DNA from: Polaribacter sp. Q13
GTDB taxonomy: Bacteria; Bacteroidota; Bacteroidia; Flavobacteriales; Flavobacteriaceae
Assembly (NCBI RefSeq): GCF_016858305.2
Contig: NZ_CP074436.1
Coordinates: 2,810,001-2,874,000, forward strand
Length of the DNA: 64,000 nucleotides
Reading direction: 5' to 3'
Below are positions 43,249 to 50,661 of this stretch, in pieces. The notes under the pieces are model-generated. The model saw only the letters and a program-made list of their open reading frames with translations. It made no database searches and was not told the origin of the DNA. The position numbers and the translations under genes were made by a program. Each line of letters starts with the position of its first letter. The first letter of the stretch is position 1.

Positions 43249-43701
43249 ATGATAACAAATTTAAACGATTCTGAATGTAAAAACCTATTAGCAAATAATT
43301 ATATAGGTCAATTAGGATATATTTATATCGATAGACCTTTTGTTGTACCAATGACCTATTTTTTTGAAAAGGAAGACATTATTATTGGTTATTCTGAAGA
43401 TGGACATAAAACAAAATCAATGAGAGATAATAGAAAAGTTTCTCTATTAGTTTCAGAAAAAACAGATAGCAACGTTTGTAATTCTGTATTAGTTCACGGA
43501 TTTTATGAAGAGTTATCTGGTTCTGAGGCAAAGAAAGATTTACATGAGTTTTCTGCAGGAATTAAAGAACTTATTTTAAAAAAAGAACATAAAGAAGTAA
43601 ATTGTATTGGAGATTTTTCACACAAAAAAGAAACCAAAAATACAACCATCGTATTTAGAATAAGAATAGATGATCTGACAGGAAAAAAGATTACGTACTA
43701 G
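43249..43701 (+). CDS. Pyridoxamine 5'-phosphate oxidase-like FMN split-barrel protein
   Basis: A 150-residue flavin-binding split-barrel protein. It opens with SECKNLLANNYIGQLGYI and continues PFVVPMTYFFE and IIGYSEDGHKTKSMRDN, the usual FMN-contacting region (G/H K..SMR). Relatives include nitroimidazole reductases and haem- or F420-linked oxidoreductases. Its partner substrate is unknown. It is monocistronic and controlled by site 6. Flavoproteins of this type are also part of the DosR regulon, which supports a hypoxia role by analogy. Confidence 0.88.
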   Translation: MITNLNDSECKNLLANNYIGQLGYIYIDRPFVVPMTYFFEKEDIIIGYSEDGHKTKSMRDNRKVSLLVSEKTDSNVCNSVLVHGFYEELSGSEAKKDLHEFSAGIKELILKKEHKEVNCIGDFSHKKETKNTTIVFRIRIDDLTGKKITY

Positions 43702-43702
43702 A

Positions 43703-44200
43703 CTATTTATGCTGAAAACCTAATTCGGTTTTATAAGATGGTACCTCCCATTTTATCATCTCTTTTAAGAATTCATCAACTTTTTCAATAATAAGTTTTG
43801 CTGTAATTTCTGTTGGGTTAAAAATTCCTAGTTCTATATTATTATTTTCTATTGGTAGTTGCTCTACATAAGGCAAAAGAACCATTATATATACATCTCC
43901 ACTATAAGATTGTGAAAAAACCAATGCTCCTCCTTGTATAAATTGATAAGCAGGAATCTTGTTTGTACAATCAATAAGATCAGACGGAAAAGAATCAAAT
44001 ATAATATTTACAGCTTCATTGTTATGAATCCAATTAAGTTCTTGAACCTTCCAACCAATATTATAGCTTTTAGCAGTATTCCTTAAGGTGTTTAAGATTA
44101 ACTTTTTAGTAGTACTTTCCCATAGCGTTTTTTTATCAACAACCGTTTTAATAGATGCTTTATAATCATTAACGCGCTCTTCTAAATGTTCTATTTTCAT
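43703..44200 (-). CDS. Hypothetical protein next to the L,D-transpeptidase gene
   Basis: A 165-residue soluble protein with no clear domain. N-terminal helices (MKIEHLEERVNDYKASIKTV), a mixed alpha/beta middle with GWKVQELNWIHNNEAVNI and GGALVFSQSYSGDVYIMVLL, quoted in parts, and a helical C-terminus. It converges on the flavin gene with a 1-nt gap. A perfect FNR-like box (44256-44267) lies 56 nt upstream of its ATG, but no -7 element is found at the 33-bp distance on this strand. Confidence 0.7.
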   Translation of the reverse strand: MKIEHLEERVNDYKASIKTVVDKKTLWESTTKKLILNTLRNTAKSYNIGWKVQELNWIHNNEAVNIIFDSFPSDLIDCTNKIPAYQFIQGGALVFSQSYSGDVYIMVLLPYVEQLPIENNNIELGIFNPTEITAKLIIEKVDEFLKEMIKWEVPSYKTELGFQHK

Positions 44201-44255
44201 AATAATCCATTTTAAATTCTTAAGTAAAAGAAGTTAAAAATATATCAAATTACAA

Positions 44256-44267
44256 TGATATTCATCA
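44256..44267. promoter_or_regulatory. Second FNR-like box in the divergent spacer
   Basis: TGATATTCATCA, a perfect TGAT-N4-ATCA palindrome, is centred 26 bp upstream of the site 7 box. It may act in tandem with site 7 (near -67) or on the minus-strand gene, where the nearest -7-like octamers are at the wrong distances (29 and 39 bp). Confidence 0.55.
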
Positions 44268-44281
44268 GCAAGTTTTATGTA

Positions 44282-44324
44282 TGATAAATATCATTTCATT
44301 TCCTTATAATAAATATTAACTTAG
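44282..44324 (+). promoter_or_regulatory. FNR-like box and -7 element, site 7
   Basis: Palindrome TGATAAATATCA (44282-44293) and TAACTTAG (44317-44324), the same octamer as site 1, are centred 33 bp apart. The predicted leader to ATG 44352 is about 24 nt. Confidence 0.72.
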
Positions 44325-44351
44325 TATCATAGTGATTCTAAATCATTGAAA

Positions 44352-45272
44352 ATGAAACATAAAATAAATTTTCAGATCCTTTTATTGCTACTAATATACT
44401 TTCATATTGGCAATATAAATGCAGTTCCTTTTTTACAAATAAGAGCTAGTTTCTCAAATAATATTGCTCCTAAAAAAATAACTATCAAAAAAAATATCAC
44501 TGTAGAAAACTACTTTCAATTTATAGATTCTCTTGTCATAAAATACGATACTTTAACCACATATAAACTAACAGAACACTTGTTGGTAAGAGCAAATCCT
44601 TGGATAATTAATACTCTAAAAAACACGGATTACTATCTAATGAAAGTAAAAGATTCTTTTGTTTACAATCAAAAGAAAATGGTTGTTTTAAAAAAGGGAA
44701 ATCAACTAATAATACCAGATTCTATAAAGGCCAAAGAGATATACAATTCATTTACCAACACAAGGATAGATATAAACATCCCCGAGTATAAGCTTAGAAT
44801 TTTTGAAAACGATAAAGAGCTTTATAGTTTTCCCGTTCGGGTTGGTAGAAATGAAAAAAAATATCTAAAAATGGCTGGTAGAATTTTAGATTTAAGAACA
44901 AAAACAGGTAAAGGAAAAATTGTGGGGTATGAACGGTTTCCAGATTTCTACAACCCTGCTAATGGACATAGATATTATGTAACCAACAGAGATGATAAAA
45001 AGGTTACAAAATTGCCTCAAGTGCCATTTATAGAAACTGAAATTAATGGTTTACGCTACGGACAATTAATACACACAACAACCAACCCAAAAACGTTGGG
45101 TAAAGCCTATTCTAACGGTTGTATTGGCGCTAAAGAAGCAGATATTTGGGTTATTTATTATTATGCTCCCATAAACACTAAAATTAACATTAGATATAAT
45201 TTAAACATAAAAGATTCTATCAGCGGAAAAAATATAATATTAAAAGACATTTACGGCTATTCTAAAAAATAA
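44352..45272 (+). CDS. L,D-transpeptidase (YkuD domain)
   Basis: A 306-residue exported protein (ATG 44352; a TTG six bases earlier is ignored). Signal peptide about 1-25. YkuD domain (about 140-265) starting IDINIPEYKLRIFEND, with catalytic Cys in YSNGCIG and the upstream His in LIHTT. The usual SHGC motif reads SNGC here. These enzymes make 3-3 crosslinks in peptidoglycan or attach proteins, and such crosslinks mark non-growing cells in other bacteria. Its promoter carries one, perhaps two, FNR-like boxes. Confidence 0.9.
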   Translation: MKHKINFQILLLLLIYFHIGNINAVPFLQIRASFSNNIAPKKITIKKNITVENYFQFIDSLVIKYDTLTTYKLTEHLLVRANPWIINTLKNTDYYLMKVKDSFVYNQKKMVVLKKGNQLIIPDSIKAKEIYNSFTNTRIDINIPEYKLRIFENDKELYSFPVRVGRNEKKYLKMAGRILDLRTKTGKGKIVGYERFPDFYNPANGHRYYVTNRDDKKVTKLPQVPFIETEINGLRYGQLIHTTTNPKTLGKAYSNGCIGAKEADIWVIYYYAPINTKINIRYNLNIKDSISGKNIILKDIYGYSKK

Positions 45273-45306
45273 AAAAAGCATTGATAACTAAATCAATGCT
45301 TTTTTT
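45271..45306. terminator. Bidirectional terminator between ldt and ssb
   Basis: AAAAAAAGCATTGAT and ATCAATGCTTTTTT pair around a short AACTAA loop, with A- and T-runs on each side. It serves both convergent genes. Confidence 0.85.
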
Positions 45307-45324
45307 ATATAAAATTTACTGAAT

Positions 45325-45660
45325 TTATTTAGCTCCTAAAAGCAATAATTCATTCACCATAATTTCTGTAATATATCTTTTTTCTCCTTCTTTGGTATCA
45401 TAAGATCTGTTTGTTAGTTTTCCTTCAACCGCTATTTCTTTTCCTTTGCTTACATAGTTTTCTACCACATTAACCAAACCACCAGTAATAACAATATTGT
45501 GCCAATAAGCACGCTCTATTTTATTACCTGCTTTGTCTTTGTAACTATCATCTGTAGCCATAGAAAATTTGGCCATTTTGTTACCATCTTTAAAAGTTAC
45601 TATTTCTGGGTCTTGACCCAATCTACCAATTAATTGTACTTTGTTTCTTAACGTATTCAT
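45325..45660 (-). CDS. ssb: Single-stranded DNA-binding protein (short SSB)
   Basis: A 111-residue OB-fold SSB: NKVQLIGRLGQDPEIVTF, AKFSMATDDSYKDKAGN, AYWHNIVITGG and GKEIAVEGKLTNRSYDTKEG. It has no acidic C-terminal tail, so it lacks the usual partner-binding tip and may be an accessory SSB beside a full-length one. It protects ssDNA in replication or repair. Confidence 0.92.
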   Translation of the reverse strand: MNTLRNKVQLIGRLGQDPEIVTFKDGNKMAKFSMATDDSYKDKAGNKIERAYWHNIVITGGLVNVVENYVSKGKEIAVEGKLTNRSYDTKEGEKRYITEIMVNELLLLGAK

Positions 45661-45842
45661 AAGATAAGTTTTTAAACACCTCGACCATGCTCAGTGCAAG
45701 TTTATAATTTGTTTTTGTCAATTCGTTTTGACTCTGCAAAGTTGCGACACCATTGCAATTTTATTCGGTTACAAAACAATTACTTTCGGTTGTAATTACT
45801 TGTAGTCGTTTGTAAACGGATAAATATCACTACATTTACCTT

Positions 45843-46385
45843 ATGAAATTTCATTTAGAAACAGAAAGATTACTTCTTAGAGAGCTTAGAGCAACCGATT
45901 TAGAAGGAATGTTTGCGTTAGATTCTAATCCAAGTGTTCATAAATATTTAGGAAACAAGCCTATTAACACTAGAGAAGAAGCACAAAGAAGAATTCAATT
46001 TGTTAAAGAACAATATATAGAAAACGGTATTGGCAGGTTTGCTGCAATAGAAAAATCTTCAGGTAATTTTATAGGCTGGTCTGGTTTAAAATTAAATAAA
46101 GGAGAAAAAGAAAGTTTAAATGGTTTTCAAGATTTTATTGATATTGGCTATCGATTCATTCCTAAATATTGGCGAAAAGGATATGGTTTAGAATCTGCAA
46201 TTGCTTGTTTAGAATATGGTTTTAATACCCTGAATTTAGACATTATTTATGGTGCTGCAGAAACAGGGAATATTGGTTCTAACAAAATTTTACAAAGTAT
46301 TGGTTTGCAATTTGTAAATAAATTTGAAGAACATAATGAGCAAGTAAATTGGTACGAACTAAAGAAAGTTAATTATGGAAAGTAG
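45843..46385 (+). CDS. GNAT N-acetyltransferase (RimJ/RimL type)
   Basis: A 180-residue acetyltransferase: FHLETERLLLRELRATDLEGM at the start (in part), IDIGYRFIPKYWRKGYGLESA as the acetyl-CoA binding motif A, and AAETGNIGSNKILQSIGLQ as motif B. It uses acetyl-CoA to modify an amine, often the N-terminus of a protein or a small metabolite; the target is unknown. The next gene overlaps it by 11 nt. Confidence 0.92.
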   Translation: MKFHLETERLLLRELRATDLEGMFALDSNPSVHKYLGNKPINTREEAQRRIQFVKEQYIENGIGRFAAIEKSSGNFIGWSGLKLNKGEKESLNGFQDFIDIGYRFIPKYWRKGYGLESAIACLEYGFNTLNLDIIYGAAETGNIGSNKILQSIGLQFVNKFEEHNEQVNWYELKKVNYGK

Positions 46386-46725
46386 AAAGTGTTTAGAATG
46401 TAATGAAATTGTAAAAGGTAGAATTGATAAAAAATTCTGTTCAGATTATTGTAGAAATGCGTATAACAATCGCGTAAATAAAGACAGTAAAAACCTCATC
46501 AGAAATATAAACAATCGACTAAGAAAAAATTACAAAATTTTATCTGAATTAAATACAACCGGTAAAACAAAAGTTACTAGAACCAAATTATATGATAAAG
46601 GTTTCGATTTTCAGTTCTTTACCTCTATTTACAAAACCAAAACTGGTAATACTTATTTTTATATTTATAATGAAGGTTATTTAGCTTTAGATAATGAACT
46701 GTTTTTATTGATTAGAAAAGAATAA
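46375..46725 (+). CDS. Zinc-ribbon hypothetical protein
   Basis: A 116-residue protein with an N-terminal treble-clef-like zinc knuckle, CLEC (5-8) and CSDYC (about 22-26), and a lysine/arginine-rich helix (RNAYNNRVNKDSKNLIRNINNRL, in part). A beta-rich C-terminus follows. Conserved in Flavobacteriaceae; nucleic-acid binding is plausible from the basic helix but unproven. It overlaps the acetyltransferase gene by 11 nt, so the two are co-translated. Confidence 0.75.
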   Translation: MESRKCLECNEIVKGRIDKKFCSDYCRNAYNNRVNKDSKNLIRNINNRLRKNYKILSELNTTGKTKVTRTKLYDKGFDFQFFTSIYKTKTGNTYFYIYNEGYLALDNELFLLIRKE

Positions 46726-46771
46726 AACTACACATTAATTGCAACTTATACTTATCTAAAATTCTATAAAA

Positions 46772-47476
46772 ATGGCATTAGTTACAGATTTCGACTCCTT
46801 TATAATTCCGCTTATATTTGTTGTATTAGTTGGTCTTATTATATTTATAACGTATTTTTTTAGTACAAAACAAAAAATTATAAGAACACTTTCTAAACTA
46901 CCTATTAAACAAATTGGAAGTTTAAAAAATAACCAATTCACAAGATTTACGGGAAAAGCTTTACATATAAAAGAACCTTTAATTGCTCCTTTTAGCAAAA
47001 GAAAATGTGTGTTTTATGTAATAAAAATTGAACAGAAAAAAAGTAGTGGAAAAAATAACCATTGGAGAACGATTGTAAATGAAGAAAAAGTGCAAGATTT
47101 TTTCATAGAAAAAAACAGTGATTTTGCCATGGTAAGACTACATCAAAACCCCAAAAACTATACGTGTCATTTAGTGGTTGATAAAAAAGTAAATTCAGGT
47201 ACTTTTAATGCACCAACTTCAGAATTTAACGCATTATTAAAACAGTATGATATTAAAAGTGAAAACTTTTTTGGTTTCAATAAATCTTTAAGATATTCTG
47301 AAGCAATTATAGAAATTGGAGAACAAATTACCGTTGCAGGTATTGCAAAATGGAAAAGTTTAAAAGAACCTATAGCAGGCTATTCGTATTCTAAAATAGC
47401 CGAACTAGAAAGTTCTGATAAACAAAAATTAATTATTACAGATTTACCAAATATTAAATCTAAAAAAAGAGTTTAA
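46772..47476 (+). CDS. GIDE-domain membrane protein (MULAN-like, no RING)
   Basis: A 234-residue protein with one N-terminal membrane segment (about 10-30) and a cytoplasmic GIDE domain (about 50-180) recognised by GKALHIKEPLIAPFSKRKCVFYVIKIE, quoted here as EPLIAPFSKRKCVFY. GIDE domains occur in the mitochondrial E3 ligase MULAN; bacterial members lack the RING finger and have no known function. The C-terminus is basic. The stop overlaps the convergent CBS gene by 4 nt. Confidence 0.8.
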   Translation: MALVTDFDSFIIPLIFVVLVGLIIFITYFFSTKQKIIRTLSKLPIKQIGSLKNNQFTRFTGKALHIKEPLIAPFSKRKCVFYVIKIEQKKSSGKNNHWRTIVNEEKVQDFFIEKNSDFAMVRLHQNPKNYTCHLVVDKKVNSGTFNAPTSEFNALLKQYDIKSENFFGFNKSLRYSEAIIEIGEQITVAGIAKWKSLKEPIAGYSYSKIAELESSDKQKLIITDLPNIKSKKRV

Positions 47477-47943
47477 CTATTCCAAGTATTTCCTTTTACA
47501 CTTATTGCAGCTTTTAACACATCAGTCTGACTAATTTGCCCAATTAATTTACCATTTTCTACCACAGGAAACCTTCTTCTGTGAGAACTAATAAACTTAA
47601 AAGCAGCATCAAAAATATTCATATCTTTATCAATGGTATCAACATCTGTAACCATATATTTCCCTACTGTATTATTAACATCAGATGGCATGTTGTAATA
47701 TTTACTTTCAGAGATATGCTTAATACAATCTGTTTCAGAAATAATACCAATTAAGTCGTTTTTGTCATTAACAACAGGACCTCCAGAGATTTTATAGGTA
47801 ATTAATTGAGTAATTACATGATCTAAAGTATCCTCAGCTTTAAAAGTTATCAATTTTTTAGTCATATAATCAGATACCAAAATTTGAGATTCTTCTTTTC
47901 CTTGACTTGTATCTCTTTTTCCTTGAAAGCTTTTAATTGCCAT
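47473..47943 (-). CDS. CBS-domain pair protein
   Basis: A 156-residue protein with an N-terminal stretch MAIKSFQGKRDTSQGKEESQ and two CBS repeats (about 25-80 and 90-150: VSDYMTKKLITFKAEDTLD, SGGPVVNDKNDLIGIISETD, GKYMVTDVDTIDKDM, RRFPVVENGKLIGQISQTD). CBS pairs bind adenosine nucleotides and sense energy state. The gene resembles the mycobacterial hypoxia protein Hrp1 in size and layout. No FNR-like box was found in its upstream 115 nt, so membership in the nearby regulon is not supported by sequence. Confidence 0.9.
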   Translation of the reverse strand: MAIKSFQGKRDTSQGKEESQILVSDYMTKKLITFKAEDTLDHVITQLITYKISGGPVVNDKNDLIGIISETDCIKHISESKYYNMPSDVNNTVGKYMVTDVDTIDKDMNIFDAAFKFISSHRRRFPVVENGKLIGQISQTDVLKAAISVKGNTWNS

Positions 47944-48058
47944 AATAATTTAGTTTTTAGTTCATTTAAATGTACTGTTTTTTATCTTTTATGCAACCTT
48001 TACACCAAGTTTTTTTTTATTTCTTACATTTATAGAAACATATTTATCAAATAATCAA

Positions 48059-50356
48059 ATGAAAGCCTTTTCTTCTCTTGTTTCTGTTCTTATAATTCTT
48101 GGAGTTATTGTTTGGAGTTTTTCTGATTTAAAACCCACTTTTTCTCCAGAAAAAATCGAGTCTAAAACTGAATTCTCTATAAATAATGCACTTTATCATT
48201 TAAAGAATATTAGTAAAGAAACTCATTATACGGGTTCTAAAAATCATAAAGAAGTTCAGCATTATATTGTAAATGAACTACAGAAAATGGGATTGGAAAC
48301 TGAAATTCAAACCCAAACAGCCATAAATAAAAAATGGTTTGCAGCAACTACTGCAGAAAATATATTGGCAAGAATTAAAGGATCTGAAAACGGTAAAGCC
48401 TTAATGCTTTTAACGCATTACGATTCTAATCCGCATTCCTCTTTGGGTGCAAGTGATGCGGGTTCTGGAGTAGTTACTATTTTAGAGGGAATTAGAGTAT
48501 TCTTAGAAAAAAACAAACAACACAAAAACGATATTATCATTCTTATTTCTGATGCTGAAGAACTGGGTTTATTAGGTGCACAGGCTTTTGTTGATACACA
48601 TCCTTGGACCAACGATATTGGTTTGGTGTTAAATTTTGAAGCACGCGGAAGTGGTGGCCCAAGCTATATGTTGATGGAAACGAATGGAAAAAACAGCAAG
48701 TTATTGTCAGAATTTATGGCTGCAAAACCAAATTATCCTGCAGCAAATTCTTTAATGTACAGCATCTATAAAAAATTACCAAACGATACCGATTTAACCG
48801 TTTTTAGAGAAAATGCAGATATAAATGGATTCAATTTTGCCTTTATAGGCGATCATTTCGATTACCATACAGCACAAGATTCTTACGACCGTTTAGATAG
48901 AGAAACACTTTTGCATCAAGCAGATTACTTTACATCTACTGTAAATTATTTTTCAAATTCAGATTTAACCAATTTAAATTCTGATGAAGATTTTGTCTAT
49001 GTAAATTTTCCGTTTGTAAAATTAGCATCCTACCCTTTCTCCTGGGGTTCTAACATGTTAATCGGTGCAATTCTCATTTTTTTACTTTTACTTTTCTTCG
49101 GATTTAAAAAAAGAAAACTCTCTTTAAAAGGAATTTTAAAAGGTTTTGGAATCTTTATTTTGGCTGTTATCCTGTGCGGAGGGATTTCTTTTGGTCTATG
49201 GAAGTTATTATTAATCATTCACCCTCAATATAAAGACATTTTACACGGTTTTACCTATAATGGATATCAATACATCACTGCGTTTGTGTTTTTGAATTTA
49301 TGGGTCTTATTTAAAGTCAATAAATTTATTTATAAACACGAAAAGTCAACAGATTTAATAATTGGTCCAATTGTAATTTGGCTCGTTATTAATTGCTTTA
49401 TCAATGCCTATTTAAAAGGTGCAGGTTTTTTTATCATTCCGGTGTTTGCTGCATTGGTTATTTTGGCAATTGCTATTTTTATGAATTTGGAAGAAAAAGC
49501 AAAACGTATATTATTCACTATTATATCAATTCCTACTATTTATATTTTTGCGCCATTAATTAAAATGTTTCCGGTTGGCTTAGGGTTAAAAATATTGTTT
49601 GTTTCCGGAGTTTTAATCGCCTTAGTTTTTGGGTTGATGATTTTTACTTTTCATCAAAAGAAAACTTTTTGGATGCAGAAAGTAGTTGGTTTATGCGCTA
49701 TTATCTTCTTTGTACTCGCAACCTATAATAGTGGTTTTTCTGTTGATAAAAAGAAACCGAATAGCCTTGTTTACATTCAGAATTCTGATGATAAAACTGC
49801 CTTTTTTGCCACGTATGATACAAACTTAGATTCATACACAAAACAAATTTTCGACAAAAATGCCACAGAAGGAAGTATTGCCAATGCAGAAACCAAAAGT
49901 AAATACAATACACGCTTTACATATCATAAAAAAACCGAATTCAAAAATATTCCTTCGGCTTATGTAGAAACAGAGTTAGATACTGTTATTGGCAATAAAC
50001 GTTTTGTAGAAATCACAATATCATCTAATAGAAAAGTGAATAAATTTGAGTTTATCACTAAAAATAAATTGAAGTTACACCAGTTTAAAGTAAACGATGT
50101 TTTGGTGAATGACGGGAAAATTTATGAAATAAAAAACGGTACTTTTTTAATTTACCATTTAGCAAATCAAGATAAAGAAGTTACGTTGTCTTTTAGTGTT
50201 TTAAACGAGGATAAATTAGATATTATTCTAAATGAAATTTCTTACGATTTATTAGAAAACGATCATTTTACTATTACACCAAGAACAGAAGAAATGATGC
50301 CAATCCCTTTTGTAACCAATGATGCTATTATTATTTCTAAAAAATTGAAGTTGTAA
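48059..50356 (+). CDS. Membrane-bound M28 family aminopeptidase
   Basis: A 765-residue protein: one N-terminal membrane segment (about 5-23), a zinc-dependent M28 peptidase domain (about 45-300), then about eight membrane segments (about 325-560) and a C-terminal periplasmic domain. Metal ligands are visible in LTHYDS, GASDAGSG, DAEELGLLG, and HFDYHTAQDSYD. The layout is that of the ER metallopeptidase ERMP1 and its bacterial kin. It probably cleaves N-terminal residues of peptides in the periplasm. Confidence 0.92.
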   Translation: MKAFSSLVSVLIILGVIVWSFSDLKPTFSPEKIESKTEFSINNALYHLKNISKETHYTGSKNHKEVQHYIVNELQKMGLETEIQTQTAINKKWFAATTAENILARIKGSENGKALMLLTHYDSNPHSSLGASDAGSGVVTILEGIRVFLEKNKQHKNDIIILISDAEELGLLGAQAFVDTHPWTNDIGLVLNFEARGSGGPSYMLMETNGKNSKLLSEFMAAKPNYPAANSLMYSIYKKLPNDTDLTVFRENADINGFNFAFIGDHFDYHTAQDSYDRLDRETLLHQADYFTSTVNYFSNSDLTNLNSDEDFVYVNFPFVKLASYPFSWGSNMLIGAILIFLLLLFFGFKKRKLSLKGILKGFGIFILAVILCGGISFGLWKLLLIIHPQYKDILHGFTYNGYQYITAFVFLNLWVLFKVNKFIYKHEKSTDLIIGPIVIWLVINCFINAYLKGAGFFIIPVFAALVILAIAIFMNLEEKAKRILFTIISIPTIYIFAPLIKMFPVGLGLKILFVSGVLIALVFGLMIFTFHQKKTFWMQKVVGLCAIIFFVLATYNSGFSVDKKKPNSLVYIQNSDDKTAFFATYDTNLDSYTKQIFDKNATEGSIANAETKSKYNTRFTYHKKTEFKNIPSAYVETELDTVIGNKRFVEITISSNRKVNKFEFITKNKLKLHQFKVNDVLVNDGKIYEIKNGTFLIYHLANQDKEVTLSFSVLNEDKLDIILNEISYDLLENDHFTITPRTEEMMPIPFVTNDAIIISKKLKL

Positions 50357-50661
50357 GAGATTATTGCAAAGGCGTAAAGTATTGTGTATGCCATTATTTT
50401 AATGATTTACAAATAGCTGACAAACAAGTTTAGCCCTGATTGAAACGGCATCCTTTTTAATGCCTATTAAACAAGTAAAGTCTATTCTAATAAAGAGATT
50501 GCCTCAGTTTACAAAAAAGTAAACTTCGCAATGACTCATTAAAAAGATATAGTGAAAAGCAGGAATAGCTTCTAAAAAACATTCTAACCCTTTCATTTTA
50601 TGCAAAAAAAAAGCATCTTGAAAATATCAAGATGCTTTTTTTATATATAAAATAATACTAT
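50357..50661. other. Intergenic region with a repeat-like structured element
   Basis: 305 nt between convergent genes. The stretch 50430-50574 is GC-richer and partly self-complementary: TTTTTAATG (50454-50462) pairs with CATTAAAAA (50537-50545), and CCTG (50435-50438) with CAGG (50560-50563). Nested inside is a small hairpin AGTTTAC-N6-GTAAACT (50506-50525). The ends (TAGCCCTGATTGAAACGGC and GTGAAAAGCAGGAATAGC) resemble an intergenic element I recall from many Flavobacteriaceae genomes. This is unverified. Confidence 0.4.
50604..50642 (-). terminator. Terminator of pyk
   Basis: AAAAAAAGCATCTTGA and TCAAGATGCTTTTTTT pair around an AAAAT-type loop, 20 nt past the pyk stop codon, with a T-run on either strand. 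Confidence 0.85.

Noticed and set aside
47944..48058. FNR-like box upstream of the CBS-pair gene
   Set aside because: The nearest match, TGATAAATATGT, has only one good half and no -7 element at the expected distance.
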